A stretch of 64,000 nt of DNA from an uncultured Pelagibacteraceae bacterium (GTDB lineage Bacteria; Pseudomonadota; Alphaproteobacteria; Pelagibacterales; Pelagibacteraceae), in NCBI GenBank assembly GCA_902552185.1, contig CACDFZ010000002.1, positions 87,512-151,511 of the forward strand, read 5' to 3'. Both the position numbers and the translations under genes were made by a program. Positions 41,258 through 52,027 of the stretch are shown here, one piece after another. Each line of letters begins with the position of its first letter. Within the stretch, counting starts at the first letter, position 1. The notes below the pieces were generated by a model. It saw only the letters and a program-made list of their open reading frames with translations, did no database searches and was not told the origin of the DNA.

Positions 41258-42194
41258 TTTTTTTTATCTTTTCATTAATCAAAGGTGATATTCTGTTTAC
41301 CTCGTCTAGTTTGCTATATGACCATAAATCAATTTTATCTGTCAAATCTTTTATTATATTTAATTGTTTAAATTGGGAGAAAAATTTTTGAAATCTTAAA
41401 TTATTCTTACTTGGTTTCATTTGTGCCACATAAATTGGTTTTCCAGTAATTGCAGCTTCAGAAATCATAGAAGTAGAGTCGCAAGTTACAACAATGTAAT
41501 CTGAAATTGAAAGCGCAGATAAGTAAGCTTTTTTATCTACATCTTTTACAACCATGTGATCATGACCAAAAGAATTAAAAGCTTTTTTAATAATATCTGA
41601 TGGAGTCCTATAGGATGGTATTACAACTAATTTGTATTTATCCCTAGTAAAAATAGATTTTATTTTGTTAAATAAAAAATTAATCTCTTTTTCTGAATAA
41701 GTGTAATATTTATTTGGCCCACCAATAATAAAAGCAATTATTTTTTTGTTTTCTTTGTCAATTCTTAAATAATTGTTTTCTTTTGAAATTTCTTTTTCAG
41801 AAAGATAATGAATTGCTCCGGTTGTTTTGATAACATTATTGCCTATTATATTATCGTGTTCAGGACAAATTATTAAGTCAAATTTGTCTAATGAAACTTT
41901 TGGATCTTGAATATGAATCGTAAAGATTTTTTCTTTATATTTTTTTTTTAAAGCTAAAGAAGGAATTACACTTTTTCTCCCGCAAGAAATAATAACTTTC
42001 GAATCGAATATAAATTGACTCTCTAGAATGCTCATAGATATAGGTGTAAGAAGTGGTGGTATAAAATTCCAAAATTTTTTAAGTTTAATTTCTTGATGTT
42101 TATAGTTTAAATTCAAAGCTTTTGCTAAGCCTTCAACCTGACTAACCATACCGTGCATACCTTGCGTTAAAAGGAGTGCTTTTAATTTTGACAT
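41244..42194 (-). CDS. ELM1/GtrOC1-like putative nucleotide-diphospho-sugar glycosyltransferase
   Basis: 316 aa resembling the alphaproteobacterial family related to plant mitochondrial fission protein ELM1 (DUF1022). MSKLKALLLTQGMHGMVSQVEGLAKAL, ISCGRKSVIPSLALKKK, IHIQDPKVSLDKFDLIICPEHD, FIIGGPNKYY and VTCDSTSMISEAAITGKPIYVAQM are characteristic. The fold is GT-B-like and suggests an envelope glycosyltransferase, but the bacterial function is unproven. It is transcribed with the 2OG-oxygenase gene; its start lies beside the trxB start on the other strand. Confidence 0.75.
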   Translation of the reverse strand: MSKLKALLLTQGMHGMVSQVEGLAKALNLNYKHQEIKLKKFWNFIPPLLTPISMSILESQFIFDSKVIISCGRKSVIPSLALKKKYKEKIFTIHIQDPKVSLDKFDLIICPEHDNIIGNNVIKTTGAIHYLSEKEISKENNYLRIDKENKKIIAFIIGGPNKYYTYSEKEINFLFNKIKSIFTRDKYKLVVIPSYRTPSDIIKKAFNSFGHDHMVVKDVDKKAYLSALSISDYIVVTCDSTSMISEAAITGKPIYVAQMKPSKNNLRFQKFFSQFKQLNIIKDLTDKIDLWSYSKLDEVNRISPLINEKIKKNGII

Positions 42195-42218
42195 TTGTTA
42201 CTATATACCTTCATTAGA

Positions 42219-43166
42219 ATGAATAATAAATCATCTAAACATACAAAAGTGTTGATTCTTGGATCAGGACCGGCAGGTTATACTGCAGCAATATATGCTG
42301 CCAGAGCCCTTCTTAAACCAATATTGGTTTTTGGGTCTGAGCCGGGTGGACAGCTTACAACAACTACAGATGTTGAGAATTTTCCGGGTTTTGCAAAAGT
42401 AATTCAAGGACCATGGTTGATGGAAGAAATGAAAGGTCAAGCGAAAGCTGTGGGCACCGAGATGATTCAAGATCATATTAAAAAAGTTGATCTTTCAAAA
42501 AAACCTTTTTCAGCTCATGGCGACAGTGGTCAAATTTATACTGCAGATAGCATTATTATTTCCACAGGCGCTCAAGCAAGATGGTTAAATTTAGAGTCTG
42601 AACAAAAATTTAGGGGATTTGGAGTATCTGCTTGTGCAACATGTGATGGTTTTTTCTTTAAGGAAAAAGAGGTTGCAGTTGTTGGTGGTGGAAACGCTGC
42701 AGTAGAGGAAGCAATGTTTTTGACTAAATTTGCCTCTAAAGTTCACTTGATACATAGAAGAAATGAGTTAAGAGCAGAAAAATTATTACAAGAAAAGCTT
42801 AAAGCTAACAAAAAAATTCAAATTATTTGGGATAGTGTTGTTGAAGAAGTTATGGGAACAAACGAGCCCAAAGGAGTTAATGGAATAAAAATAAAAAATG
42901 TAAAAACTAATAAAACATCTGAGCTTAAGGTTGATGGTTTATTTATAGCAATAGGTCACGACCCGGCTACAGCTTTATTTAAAGATCAATTAAAAATGGA
43001 TAAAGAGGGTTATTTGATTACTAAACCAGACTCAACTATTACAAATATACCAGGAGTATTTGCTGCTGGAGATGTGAAAGATAAAATTTTTAGGCAAGCA
43101 GTCACTGCTGCTGGCATGGGTTGTATGGCTGCACTGGAAGCTGAAAAGCATTTATCTAGTAAATAA
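42219..43166 (+). CDS. trxB: Thioredoxin reductase
   Basis: 315 aa from ATG at 42219 (MNNKSSKHTKVLILGSG). A longer frame from TTG 42195 adds eight atypical residues and is not preferred. FAD motif GSGPAGYTAAIYAARA, redox pair CATC (SACATCDGFFF, about 140), NADPH motif GGGNAAVEEAMFL and late FAAGDVKDKIFRQAVTAAGMGC. It reduces thioredoxin with NADPH. The next ORF starts one base after its stop. Confidence 0.96.
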   Translation: MNNKSSKHTKVLILGSGPAGYTAAIYAARALLKPILVFGSEPGGQLTTTTDVENFPGFAKVIQGPWLMEEMKGQAKAVGTEMIQDHIKKVDLSKKPFSAHGDSGQIYTADSIIISTGAQARWLNLESEQKFRGFGVSACATCDGFFFKEKEVAVVGGGNAAVEEAMFLTKFASKVHLIHRRNELRAEKLLQEKLKANKKIQIIWDSVVEEVMGTNEPKGVNGIKIKNVKTNKTSELKVDGLFIAIGHDPATALFKDQLKMDKEGYLITKPDSTITNIPGVFAAGDVKDKIFRQAVTAAGMGCMAALEAEKHLSSK

Positions 43167-43167
43167 A

Positions 43168-44115
43168 GTGAAAAACAATTTGCATGTATTTTTAGGTTCT
43201 ACTGTTGCAGATGCAGCTGCAAGACCTTTGCATTGGGTTTATAATCAAAAAAAATTACTGAATTATATTAGAGGAAAAAAAGATTTTACATTTTTAAAAA
43301 CAAATAAAAGTCCTTTCTATGACATTAAAACTGGTAAAGTTTCTGGTTACAATGATATTGGTCAAGTCATGTTTAAAACATTAATTGAGGGACATACAGA
43401 TATTGAAGGTAGATTTAAAAAAAATATAATTAAAAATTTTGGTCCTGGAAGCATATATTGGAAAAATTACAGTTTAAGAGCAAAGTATAGAAAAGTTAAA
43501 GACTGGCGTGGAATAATAAAAGGTCCTTGGATACATCAAAATATAATCGAAACAGTTCAAAATATTAAAAAGGGGAAAAAATTAACAGGAGGAAGAAAAG
43601 TGAATGAATCAGATGGTTTCTGTGCAGCATTACCTTACTTTTTATATGGTTATAGTTTTAAAAATCTTAAAAAAATTATTTCATTAGTCACAGTTTCAAA
43701 AATTAGTCTAAGGTATGCTTTGGCTAAGTTTCATTTAATAGATTTAGCTCTAAAAGGTTCAAAAAATCCAATAGAAGAATTTACTTTAAAATACAAAAAT
43801 AAATCATATTTTAAAAACATCGTTAAGAACATAAATAAAATAAAACGATTAAAAAAGAAACCTCATCCGCAAGTAGTGAAAAAACTTGGAATGGCTTGTA
43901 GTTACCCCGGGACTTTTGAGAGCTCTATTCATTCTATTTTAACCTCCTCTAGTTATAAAAGTGCTGTTTTAAAAACAATTAAAGCAGGAGGATGTAACTG
44001 TTCTAGAGTAAACTTTATTGGAGCATATTATGCGGCATTAAAAGGAGTGGGATCAATTCCAAATTCGTGGGTGAAAAAAACAGATGCAGCAAAAAGAATT
44101 TTGAGACAAAATTAA
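43168..44115 (+). CDS. ADP-ribosylglycohydrolase / J1-crystallin-like protein
   Basis: 315 aa starting with GTG at 43168, one base after trxB. The fold signature of the DraG/ADPRH family is recognisable: GSTVADAAARPLHW (about 10-23), a mid NESDGFCAALPYFLYGY and late GGCNCSRVNFIGAYYAALKGVGSIPNSW. True hydrolases have GGDTDTNA at the last site, where two Asp bind metal; here the loop reads GGCNCSR, as I recall for J1-crystallin/selenoprotein J-type relatives. Activity on ADP-ribose is therefore uncertain. It ends with a 4-base overlap of the aminotransferase on the other strand. Confidence 0.65.
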   Translation: MKNNLHVFLGSTVADAAARPLHWVYNQKKLLNYIRGKKDFTFLKTNKSPFYDIKTGKVSGYNDIGQVMFKTLIEGHTDIEGRFKKNIIKNFGPGSIYWKNYSLRAKYRKVKDWRGIIKGPWIHQNIIETVQNIKKGKKLTGGRKVNESDGFCAALPYFLYGYSFKNLKKIISLVTVSKISLRYALAKFHLIDLALKGSKNPIEEFTLKYKNKSYFKNIVKNINKIKRLKKKPHPQVVKKLGMACSYPGTFESSIHSILTSSSYKSAVLKTIKAGGCNCSRVNFIGAYYAALKGVGSIPNSWVKKTDAAKRILRQN

Positions 44116-45302
44116 TTATTTAAGCTATCACAGAAATCTTTAATTCTTGCTATGGCCTTCTTTAAGTTTTCCATAGAGGTTGCATATGATATTCTAAAAT
44201 AACCATCTAAACCAAAGGCTGATCCTTGAACTACAGCAACCATAGATTTTTCTAATAATTTTTGAACAAATTCAGTGTCAGTTTTAAGTTTAGTTTTTTT
44301 ATTTAAGAGCCCTTTGCAGCTTGGAAAAACATAAAAAGCTCCGTTTGGAGTTAAACAATTGATCCCTTTTATATTATTTAAACTATTTACAACAAAATCT
44401 CTTCTCTCTTTAAAGGCCACTGCTCTTTCTTTAATAAAATTTTGTTGCCCATTTAATGCCTCAACTGCTGCTGCCTGGCTAATAGATGAAGGATTTGAAG
44501 TAGATTGAGATTGTATCTTTCTAATTGCATTAATTATTTCTTTAGGGCCTGCCGCATAACCAATTCTCCAACCTGTCATGGCGTAAGACTTGCTTACTCC
44601 ATTCATAGTCAAAGTTCTCTCTTTTAGTTTCGAAATTTGAGCAATCGTAAAAAAATTAAAGCCTTCGTATCTAATATGTTCATAAATGTCGTCACTTAAA
44701 ATAAAAATTTTTTTATGTTTAAGTAATACTTTTGATAAATCTTCTATTTCTTTTTTTGTATATCCTGCTCCAGTCGGATTAGATGGAGAGTTTAGAATAA
44801 GCCATTTTGTTTTTTTAGATATTGCTTTTTCTAATTTTTTTGCCGAAAGTTTAAAGCCATCTTTTTCCTCACACTTTATAATCTTAGGAGTGCCACCAGC
44901 TAACAAAACCATATCAGGGTAAGAAACCCAAAAAGGTGCAGGTATAATTACTTCGTCTCCTTTATTTAATGTTGCCATGAAGGTGTTGTATATAACTTGT
45001 TTACCCCCAGTTCCGACTGTAATTTGGTCAATTGAATAATTTAAATTATTCTCTCTTTTAAACTTTTCAACAATTGCTTTTTTTAAATCTGGAGTTCCAT
45101 CAACTGCTGTATACTTGGTATCACCTTTTTTGATAGCTTCTATAGCGGCCTCTTTAACATTTTCTGGGGTGTCAAAATCTGGCTCTCCAGCACCTAATCC
45201 TATAACATCCTTCCCTCTTGCCCGCATTTCCCTAGCTTTTGTAGTAACTGCTATGGTAGGCGACGGTTTTATACGTTTTAAATTGTTGGAAATTATGCTC
45301 AT
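44112..45302 (-). CDS. aatA: Aspartate aminotransferase (class I/II, Ibeta type)
   Basis: 396 aa. PLP enzyme: LGAGEPDFDTPENVKEAA, NSPSNPTGAGY, ILSDDIYEHIRY, and the PLP Lys in NGVSKSYAMTGWRIGYAAGP (about 238). The N-terminal RIKPSPTIAVTTKAREMRARG is typical of alphaproteobacterial Asp aminotransferases that may also accept prephenate. It interconverts aspartate/2-oxoglutarate with oxaloacetate/glutamate. It is divergent from uvrB across 40 bases. Confidence 0.92.
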   Translation of the reverse strand: MSIISNNLKRIKPSPTIAVTTKAREMRARGKDVIGLGAGEPDFDTPENVKEAAIEAIKKGDTKYTAVDGTPDLKKAIVEKFKRENNLNYSIDQITVGTGGKQVIYNTFMATLNKGDEVIIPAPFWVSYPDMVLLAGGTPKIIKCEEKDGFKLSAKKLEKAISKKTKWLILNSPSNPTGAGYTKKEIEDLSKVLLKHKKIFILSDDIYEHIRYEGFNFFTIAQISKLKERTLTMNGVSKSYAMTGWRIGYAAGPKEIINAIRKIQSQSTSNPSSISQAAAVEALNGQQNFIKERAVAFKERRDFVVNSLNNIKGINCLTPNGAFYVFPSCKGLLNKKTKLKTDTEFVQKLLEKSMVAVVQGSAFGLDGYFRISYATSMENLKKAIARIKDFCDSLNN

Positions 45303-45342
45303 TGAATTTTATAATGTTTTTTTTAATTATTAATATCACAGA

Positions 45343-47514
45343 ATGCAAAATACGTATCAAGAAAAAATATTAGATTTAGAAAATACTAACAACTCTATAA
45401 ATAAAAAATTAGAGGGAGGTATTAAATTTAAAATTAAAAGTAATTTTCAACCTGCTGGAGACCAGCCTCAAGCTATCAAAAAACTGATTGCTAATCTTAG
45501 AGGTCAAAAGAACGAACAAGTCTTACTTGGTGTTACAGGCTCAGGAAAAACTTTCACAATGGCAAAAGTCATTGAAGCATCTAACAGACCAGCTTTGGTT
45601 CTCGCTCCAAACAAAACGTTGGCCGCACAGCTTTATGGGGAGTTTAAAAATTTTTTTCCTGATAATGCTGTTGAATATTTTGTGTCTTATTATGACTATT
45701 ATACTCCAGAAGCTTATGTTCCAAGATCCGACACTTATATAGAAAAAGAGGCATCTATTAACGAACAAATAGATAGGATGAGACATTCAGCAACCAGGTC
45801 ATTATTGGAAAGAGATGATGTAATAATTGTTGCAAGTGTTTCATGTATCTATGGCCTTGGATCTGTAGAGGCTTATTCAAAAATGACTATAACTTTAAAA
45901 AAAAACTATGAATATGACAGAGATCAATTAATTAGGGCATTTATTAACTTACAATATAAAAGAAATGACCAAAATTTTTTTAGAGGTACATTTAGAGTTA
46001 GAGGAGAAAATTTAGAAATATTTCCATCACACTTGGAAGATAGGGCCTGGAGATTAAGTTTAAATTTAAATAAATTAGAAAAAATTGAAGAGTTTGATCC
46101 TTTAACTGGAGATAAGACTAATGATTTTTCAATTATTAAAATTTATGCTAATAGTCATTATATTACTCCTAAACCAACAATCGATCAGGCTATTCAAGAG
46201 ATAAAAAAAGAACTAGAGGTCACTTTAAAAAAACATCAGGACAACAACAAATTATTAGAGGCTCAGAGATTAAGAGAAAGAACAAAATTTGATTTAGAAA
46301 TGATTGAGGCAACAGGTACTTGTGCTGGAATTGAAAATTATTCACGATTTTTGTCTGGAAGAAAACCTGGAGAACCACCACCAACATTATTTGAGTACTT
46401 TCCTGATAATACAATTATTTTTGTTGATGAAAGTCACGTAACTGTGCCACAGCTTAACGGAATGTACAAAGGTGACAGAACCAGAAAAAGCACATTAGCT
46501 GAATATGGTTTTAGGCTTCCATCATGTATGGATAATAGACCTTTAAAGTTTGAAGAATGGGATTTAATGAGAACTCAAACAATATTCGTGTCTGCTACTC
46601 CTGGACCATGGGAATTGAAACAAACAAAGAATGAATTTATAGATCAAATTATCCGTCCTACAGGTTTGATAGATCCACCCGTTGAAATAAGGCCAGCAAA
46701 AACTCAGGTTGACGATTTAATGCACGAAGCAAAAGAAATCGTAAAAAAAGGTTTCAGAATTTTAGCTACAACGTTAACAAAAAAAATGGCTGAAGATTTA
46801 ACAGAGTATCTTCATGAAAATGGATTAAAGGTACGATATATGCATTCTGACATCGATACACTGGAAAGAATAGAAATTATACGAGATTTGAGAATGGGTG
46901 TATTCGATATCTTAGTTGGGATAAATTTATTAAGAGAAGGATTGGATATTCCTGAATGTGCATTGGTCGCAATACTTGATGCAGATAAAGAGGGATTTTT
47001 AAGATCAGAAACATCTCTAATTCAAACAATAGGAAGAGCTGCTAGAAATGTAGATGGTAAGGTAATTTTATACGCAGACAAAGTTACAAAAAGCATAGAT
47101 AAAGCTATCAAAGAAACTGATAGAAGAAGAAATAAGCAATTACAATATAATAAAAAAAATAAAATAACAGCAGAGTCAGTTAAAAAAGAAATAAGTGATA
47201 TTTTAGAGTCAGTTTATGAGAAAGACTATGTAAAAATAAGCGAAGGTTCAAACGTTGGTGGAAATCTTAAGAAACATTTAAAGGCTTTAAATAGAAAAAT
47301 GAAAGAGTCCGCTGCTAATTTGGAATTTGAAGAAGCCGCTAAAATTCGTGATGAAATAAGAAAATTGGAAGCAAGTGAGTTAGAGATATCTTTAAATCCA
47401 AAAATAAACCAGTACAAATTGAAAAATAAAGTATACCCTAAAGGTAGATCAACAATGGGAATGCCGGGCACTAAGACAAGGAAAGCAATAAAAAAATGGA
47501 AACCAAAAAGATAA
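45343..47514 (+). CDS. uvrB: Excinuclease ABC subunit B
   Basis: 723 aa. Walker [11 protein letters not shown] (about 65), beta-hairpin [21 protein letters not shown] (about 107-127) that inserts into damaged DNA, helicase motifs [19 protein letters not shown] and QTIGRAARN, and a C-terminal UVR motif [18 protein letters not shown] that binds UvrC. It verifies damage in nucleotide-excision repair. It ends with a basic tail overlapping the next gene by 19 bases. uvrC is three genes downstream on the same strand. Confidence 0.97.
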   Translation: MQNTYQEKILDLENTNNSINKKLEGGIKFKIKSNFQPAGDQPQAIKKLIANLRGQKNEQVLLGVTGSGKTFTMAKVIEASNRPALVLAPNKTLAAQLYGEFKNFFPDNAVEYFVSYYDYYTPEAYVPRSDTYIEKEASINEQIDRMRHSATRSLLERDDVIIVASVSCIYGLGSVEAYSKMTITLKKNYEYDRDQLIRAFINLQYKRNDQNFFRGTFRVRGENLEIFPSHLEDRAWRLSLNLNKLEKIEEFDPLTGDKTNDFSIIKIYANSHYITPKPTIDQAIQEIKKELEVTLKKHQDNNKLLEAQRLRERTKFDLEMIEATGTCAGIENYSRFLSGRKPGEPPPTLFEYFPDNTIIFVDESHVTVPQLNGMYKGDRTRKSTLAEYGFRLPSCMDNRPLKFEEWDLMRTQTIFVSATPGPWELKQTKNEFIDQIIRPTGLIDPPVEIRPAKTQVDDLMHEAKEIVKKGFRILATTLTKKMAEDLTEYLHENGLKVRYMHSDIDTLERIEIIRDLRMGVFDILVGINLLREGLDIPECALVAILDADKEGFLRSETSLIQTIGRAARNVDGKVILYADKVTKSIDKAIKETDRRRNKQLQYNKKNKITAESVKKEISDILESVYEKDYVKISEGSNVGGNLKKHLKALNRKMKESAANLEFEEAAKIRDEIRKLEASELEISLNPKINQYKLKNKVYPKGRSTMGMPGTKTRKAIKKWKPKR

Positions 47515-48251
47515 TTATTACAGGTGGTGCAACAAGAATTGGCGCTGCTATTGCGAAAAGTTTAGCAGGTTACGATATTTATATCGCAATTCATTATAAT
47601 AAATCGAAAAATCTGGCTAATAAATTAAAAAAAGAATTAGAAGATTTAGGTAGCAATGTATTTTTAATTAAGGCCGACTTAAATAATTCTTATCAAGTGC
47701 AAAAATTAGTAAAAGATGCTTTTAACAAAATGAAAGGTTTAGATTGCCTTATTAACAATGCTTCAGTTTTTGAAAATGACAATCTCAATAACCTTAACGA
47801 TAAAAGCTTTTCAAAACACATGAATGTTAATCTAAAAGCCCCAGCCTTATTAACTCAATATTTTAAAAAATATGTAAAAAAAAAAGATGGAATTATCATT
47901 AATATTATCGATCAACGAATTGAAAAATTAACGCCTTATTTTCTATCATACACTTTAAGTAAATCAGCTTTAGGAACGCTTACTATAACTTCAGCCATGA
48001 AATTAGCTCCTAATATTAGGGTAAATGCTATATCTCCTGGTCCAACAATTAAGAATAAAAGACAATCAGAATCTCATTTTAAAAAACAGTGGAAATCGGT
48101 TTTATTAAAGAAGCAAGTGGATTTAGAAAACATTTGTGAAACAGTAAAATTTCTCATAAAAAATGACAATATAACTGGAGAAATTATAAACGTTGATAGC
48201 GGCCAAAGACTCGCGTGGTTAACGCCTGACATAATAAATGTAAAAGAATGA
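47496..48251 (+). CDS. Short-chain dehydrogenase, FolM/pteridine reductase-like
   Basis: 251 aa classical SDR. The cofactor loop [15 protein letters not shown] has Arg at the position seen in pteridine reductases and FolM, followed by HYNKSK. NNASVF is the NNAG-type motif, and the catalytic pair is Tyr/Lys in SYTLSKSAL (about 151-155). [10 protein letters not shown] and [12 protein letters not shown] close the fold. Adjacency with a 4-base overlap to a FolB-like gene supports a role reducing dihydropterin/dihydrofolate. Substrate is inferred. Confidence 0.78.
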   Translation: METKKIIITGGATRIGAAIAKSLAGYDIYIAIHYNKSKNLANKLKKELEDLGSNVFLIKADLNNSYQVQKLVKDAFNKMKGLDCLINNASVFENDNLNNLNDKSFSKHMNVNLKAPALLTQYFKKYVKKKDGIIINIIDQRIEKLTPYFLSYTLSKSALGTLTITSAMKLAPNIRVNAISPGPTIKNKRQSESHFKKQWKSVLLKKQVDLENICETVKFLIKNDNITGEIINVDSGQRLAWLTPDIINVKE

Positions 48252-48646
48252 AAATAATTAAATTTAAAGATAAAAAAAAATATAAATACAAAAGAAAAGT
48301 AAGTATTAAAAACTTAATACTAAAAATTTCAATAGGTCTTCATAATTTTGAGAAAAAGAAGAGGCAAAGAGTGAGATTTAATATTGATATTTCGACTAAC
48401 TCAAATATTAAGCCTAATAATAATAATTTGGCATCTATAGTAAATTATGAGGATATTATAAACAAAATAACCTATATTACAGAAAAAAAACACCATGAAC
48501 TTTTAGAAGATTTAGCAGAAAATATTTTTGATATGATTTTTGAAAATAAGATAGTAAAAAAAGTTAATATTAAATTAGAGAAGTTAGATATAATCAAGAA
48601 TACAGAGTCTGTGGGTGTTGAGGTGTCAAAAAGTAGAGATGAGTAA
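48248..48646 (+). CDS. folB: Dihydroneopterin aldolase-like protein (FolB family)
   Basis: 132 aa. After a Lys-rich start the FolB tunnelling fold is recognisable: [29 protein letters not shown] (the LxxxxxIGxxxxER/KxxQ pattern), [13 protein letters not shown] and [17 protein letters not shown], then [12 protein letters not shown]. FolB converts dihydroneopterin to 6-hydroxymethyl-dihydropterin in folate synthesis. It is coupled to the FolM-like gene upstream and overlaps uvrC by 8 bases. Confidence 0.82.
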   Translation: MKIIKFKDKKKYKYKRKVSIKNLILKISIGLHNFEKKKRQRVRFNIDISTNSNIKPNNNNLASIVNYEDIINKITYITEKKHHELLEDLAENIFDMIFENKIVKKVNIKLEKLDIIKNTESVGVEVSKSRDE

Positions 48647-50477
48647 TAGTTTAGAATTAGGAAAGAAAGTTATAAAAGAAAAAATTCCGCTTATCCCGAA
48701 AAATCCTGGTATTTATAGAATGATAAGTGTTTCTGGAGAAATTTTATATATTGGAAAAGCTAAAAATATTCCAAATAGACTTAAAAGCTATGTTTCTGAC
48801 ACAAACTTACCAATAAGAACTGAAAGAATGCTTTCTCTAACACATAACCTTGAGGTAACTACTACGAGTAATGAGAGCGAGGCTCTTCTTTTAGAAGCCA
48901 ACCTTATCAAAAAACATAAACCAAGATTTAATATTTTGTTGAGGGACGATAAATCGTTTCCATATATTTATATTGGTCACAAAGATAAATGGCCTCAACT
49001 GACTAAACTTCGTGGAAAAAAATCAAGAAATGGTTATTATTTTGGACCTTTCGCTTCAATAGGATCTGCAAATTGGACAATAAAAATTTTACAAAAAATT
49101 TTCCAAATACGAGTATGTGATGATACTGTTTTTAAAAATAGAGAGAGACCATGTATTTTATATCAAATAAAAAGATGTTCTGGTCCATGCGTTGGGCACA
49201 TTGAAGAGTCTCAATATAAAAGAACTGTATCGGATGCCATAGATTTTATCTCTGGAAAATCAAGAAGAATACAAAAATCTTTGTCTAAGGACATGGAACT
49301 AGCAAGTAAAGAATTAGATTTTGAAAAAGCTGCAATAGCTAGAGATAGAATAAAAGCCTTAACTCAAATTCAGACATCACAAAAAATAAATCAAACAAAT
49401 TTAAATGAAGCTGACGTTGTAAGTATTTATAAGGAGTCGGGAAAAACGTGTATACAAGTATTCTTTTTTAGATCAAAACAAAACTGGGGTAATCAAGCTT
49501 TTTACCCAAAGCATGACACAGATGATAATGTAAAAGAAATCATGACTTCCTTTTTAACCCAATTTTATGAAAATAAAGTGGTGCCAAGTATGATAATAAC
49601 GAATACTGAAGTTAAAGATTTAAAGCTTTTAGAAAATGCCTTTTCCCAAAAAGAAAAGCGAGATGTCTTGATAAAAAAAGCAAAGAGCAAGGATGAAGTC
49701 AATATATCAAAATTAGCAGAAAAAAATGCTAAACAAGCACTAACCCAAAAACTTTATCAAACTGAAAGTAACAACAATTTGATAGAAGGCTTAGCCAATC
49801 AATTTGATTTAAATAATAATATTAATCTTATTGAAGTTTATGACAACAGTCATAATCAAGGTAGTGATTCTATTGGGGCTCTAATATGTTTTGGCAACGA
49901 AGGTTTTATTAAAAAACGGTATAGAAAATTTAATATTAAGAATGAAAAAGTCAAAAATGATGATTACGGTATGATGAAGGAAGTTTTATTTAGAAGGTTT
50001 TCAAAAGCAGTAAAAGAGAAGTCTGGTTCTCTTACCTTGCCGGAATTAATTTTAATAGATGGTGGTAAAGGACAGTACTCAGTAAGTAGAGAAGTATTAA
50101 ATGAGCTAGGTTTACATGATTTGCCAATTTTAGCTGTTGCAAAGGGTAAAAACAGGAATGCAGGTGAAGAAAAAATATACCATGAAAATAAAGAATATAT
50201 TTTAAATAAAAATGATCCTTTATTATTTTTTATACAAAGATTAAGAGATGAAGCTCATAGATTTGCTATAAGCACTCATAGAGCAAAAAGAAAAAGTGGG
50301 TTAAGTAAATCTTTATTAGATCAAATTGATGGAATAGGAAAACAAAGGAAAAGATCTTTACTTAATCATTTTGGGTCAGCAAGATCAGTAGAATCCGCTA
50401 GCTTAGAAGATTTAAAATCTGTAGAAGGTATTGAAGAAAGTATGGCAAAGAAAATTTATGATTACTTTCATGAATAA
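48639..50477 (+). CDS. uvrC: Excinuclease ABC subunit C
   Basis: 612 aa from ATG 48639 ([12 protein letters not shown]); a GTG eight codons upstream lies further inside folB and adds unconserved residues. GIY-YIG nuclease domain [22 protein letters not shown] (about 22-43), UVR motif [17 protein letters not shown] (about 215), RNase H-like second nuclease with [12 protein letters not shown] and ILIDGGKGQ, and C-terminal helix-hairpin-helix [18 protein letters not shown]. It makes both incisions in nucleotide-excision repair. pgsA follows after 2 bases. Confidence 0.95.
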   Translation: MSNSLELGKKVIKEKIPLIPKNPGIYRMISVSGEILYIGKAKNIPNRLKSYVSDTNLPIRTERMLSLTHNLEVTTTSNESEALLLEANLIKKHKPRFNILLRDDKSFPYIYIGHKDKWPQLTKLRGKKSRNGYYFGPFASIGSANWTIKILQKIFQIRVCDDTVFKNRERPCILYQIKRCSGPCVGHIEESQYKRTVSDAIDFISGKSRRIQKSLSKDMELASKELDFEKAAIARDRIKALTQIQTSQKINQTNLNEADVVSIYKESGKTCIQVFFFRSKQNWGNQAFYPKHDTDDNVKEIMTSFLTQFYENKVVPSMIITNTEVKDLKLLENAFSQKEKRDVLIKKAKSKDEVNISKLAEKNAKQALTQKLYQTESNNNLIEGLANQFDLNNNINLIEVYDNSHNQGSDSIGALICFGNEGFIKKRYRKFNIKNEKVKNDDYGMMKEVLFRRFSKAVKEKSGSLTLPELILIDGGKGQYSVSREVLNELGLHDLPILAVAKGKNRNAGEEKIYHENKEYILNKNDPLLFFIQRLRDEAHRFAISTHRAKRKSGLSKSLLDQIDGIGKQRKRSLLNHFGSARSVESASLEDLKSVEGIEESMAKKIYDYFHE

Positions 50478-50479
50478 AA

Positions 50480-51064
50480 ATGAAATTTAAAATTCCAAAT
50501 ATATTAACAATAGGTAGAATAATAATAGTTCCAATATTTATATTTACTTTCTTTTTGCCAGGATTTTTTGGTGATCTAATCCCCTTTTTTCTTTTTGTTT
50601 TAGCAAGTTTCACAGATTATTTAGACGGGCTTCTAGCCAGGCTATTTAAAGAAGAGTCAAAACTAGGAGAGTTATTGGATCCCATTGCTGATAAAATTCT
50701 TGTCTCTACTGCCCTCCTTTTACTTATAATGAATGGTACAATTAAAAATTTTGAGGTAATCGCAGCTATTATAATTATAACTCGTGAAATTATAATTTCT
50801 GGATTGAGAGAATTCTTAGCTAAAGGAAGTATATCCATGCCTGTTACAAGTTTATCTAAACTTAAGGCGTTTATACAAATGTTTGCAATAGCTGTTCTTT
50901 TAACAGGAGACTCCGGGAATAAAATTGTTAACTTTCAGGACTATAACGCTCAGACTATTGGAATTATTCTTTTGTGGTTATCAGCAGCCATAACTTTATA
51001 TACAGGTTATGGTTATATGGTAAAAGGAATAGATCATGCTTTAAGCGAGGATGATAAATCCTAA
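50480..51064 (+). CDS. pgsA: CDP-diacylglycerol--glycerol-3-phosphate phosphatidyltransferase
   Basis: 194 aa, multi-pass membrane protein of the CDP-alcohol phosphatidyltransferase family. The signature DGxxAR...GxxxDxxxD appears as TDYLDGLLARLFKEESKLGELLDPIADKIL (about 47-76), with LTIGRIIIVPIFIF at the start. It makes phosphatidylglycerol-phosphate. The uvrC-pgsA pairing is common in proteobacteria. It overlaps ilvE tail-to-tail by 4 bases. Confidence 0.93.
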   Translation: MKFKIPNILTIGRIIIVPIFIFTFFLPGFFGDLIPFFLFVLASFTDYLDGLLARLFKEESKLGELLDPIADKILVSTALLLLIMNGTIKNFEVIAAIIIITREIIISGLREFLAKGSISMPVTSLSKLKAFIQMFAIAVLLTGDSGNKIVNFQDYNAQTIGIILLWLSAAITLYTGYGYMVKGIDHALSEDDKS

Positions 51065-51948
51065 GCAGCAGATTTTTTTCTAACGATATTTTGATAACTA
51101 TTGCTTAGATCTTTAATAAGCTCGCAAACCTTGAAATCATATTTATCAATTTTAGAAACAGGAGTAATTTCTGCTGCAGTCCCTGTTAAAAAACAACCTA
51201 CAAATTTTTTCATTTCGTCTGGAGCAATTTTTCTTTCGTTAACCTTTATATTTTTTGACTTAGCTATTTCTATAACAGCTCTTCTTGTTATTCCGTCAAG
51301 AAATGAGTCTGGTACAGGAGTATGTAATTGACCATCTGCCGATTTAAAAAAAATATTTGCTCCTGTTGCTTCAGCAATATTTCCCTCAAAGTCTAACATT
51401 AATGAATCTGTAAATCCCTGTTCTTCTGCCTCATGTTTAGATAAGGTGCATATCATATATAATCCTGCAGCTTTGGTATCCCAAGGAATAGTGTTTGGTG
51501 CTGGACGTCTCCATTTAGATATATTTAATTTTATTCCCTCTATTTTTAATTTTGGATCAAAATATGATCCCCACTCCCATGTTGCAATTGCTACATGAAC
51601 TTTATTTTTTTGTGCCGAAATAGCCATCATTTCACTCCCTCGCCAAATAACCGGTCTTACATATCCATTTTTTACTTTTTGGATATTGACTATATTTTTA
51701 CAAGCTTCGTTGATTTCTGTTTGATTAAAAGGAATTATTATTCCCATTCTTTTAGCAGAATAAAATAATCTTTCTGTGTGCTCTTCGAGTTTAAATATTT
51801 CTCCGTCGTAAACTCTTTCTCCTTCAAAAACACAACTAGCATAATGCAGCCCATGGTTTAACACATGAATTTGGGCATCTTTCCAGTTTATTGTTTTGCC
51901 ATTAAACCAGATTTTACCAGATCTTTTATCGTAAGGTATCATTTCCAT
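51061..51948 (-). CDS. ilvE: Branched-chain amino acid aminotransferase
   Basis: 295 aa, class IV fold-type PLP enzyme. WFNGKTINWKDAQIHVLNHGLHYASCVFEGERVY at the start, the PLP Lys in WDTKAAGLYMICTLSKHEAEEQG (about 160), and EGNIAEATGANIFF (Glu of the cofactor site, about 195). It transaminates Leu/Ile/Val. Divergence from a MarR-response regulator-kinase trio is a gene order I know from alphaproteobacteria. Confidence 0.94.
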   Translation of the reverse strand: MEMIPYDKRSGKIWFNGKTINWKDAQIHVLNHGLHYASCVFEGERVYDGEIFKLEEHTERLFYSAKRMGIIIPFNQTEINEACKNIVNIQKVKNGYVRPVIWRGSEMMAISAQKNKVHVAIATWEWGSYFDPKLKIEGIKLNISKWRRPAPNTIPWDTKAAGLYMICTLSKHEAEEQGFTDSLMLDFEGNIAEATGANIFFKSADGQLHTPVPDSFLDGITRRAVIEIAKSKNIKVNERKIAPDEMKKFVGCFLTGTAAEITPVSKIDKYDFKVCELIKDLSNSYQNIVRKKSAA

Positions 51949-51973
51949 AGAAAAAAATAATATATCTTTTTTT

Positions 51974-52008
51974 TTGTTAGAAAAAAGTATATTTCTTATT
52001 AGTATAAG
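51974..52008 (+). promoter_or_regulatory. Possible promoter with overlapping palindrome before the MarR gene
   Basis: TTGTTA (51974-51979), 17-base spacer and TATTAG (51997-52002). A perfect 5-bp inverted repeat CTTAT-TAGT-ATAAG (51995-52008) overlaps the -10 box. It could be the MarR protein's own operator in the ilvE/MarR divergent region. Arms are short and AT-rich, so this is tentative. Confidence 0.3.
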
Positions 52009-52027
52009 TCAATATAGCTGACCATTT

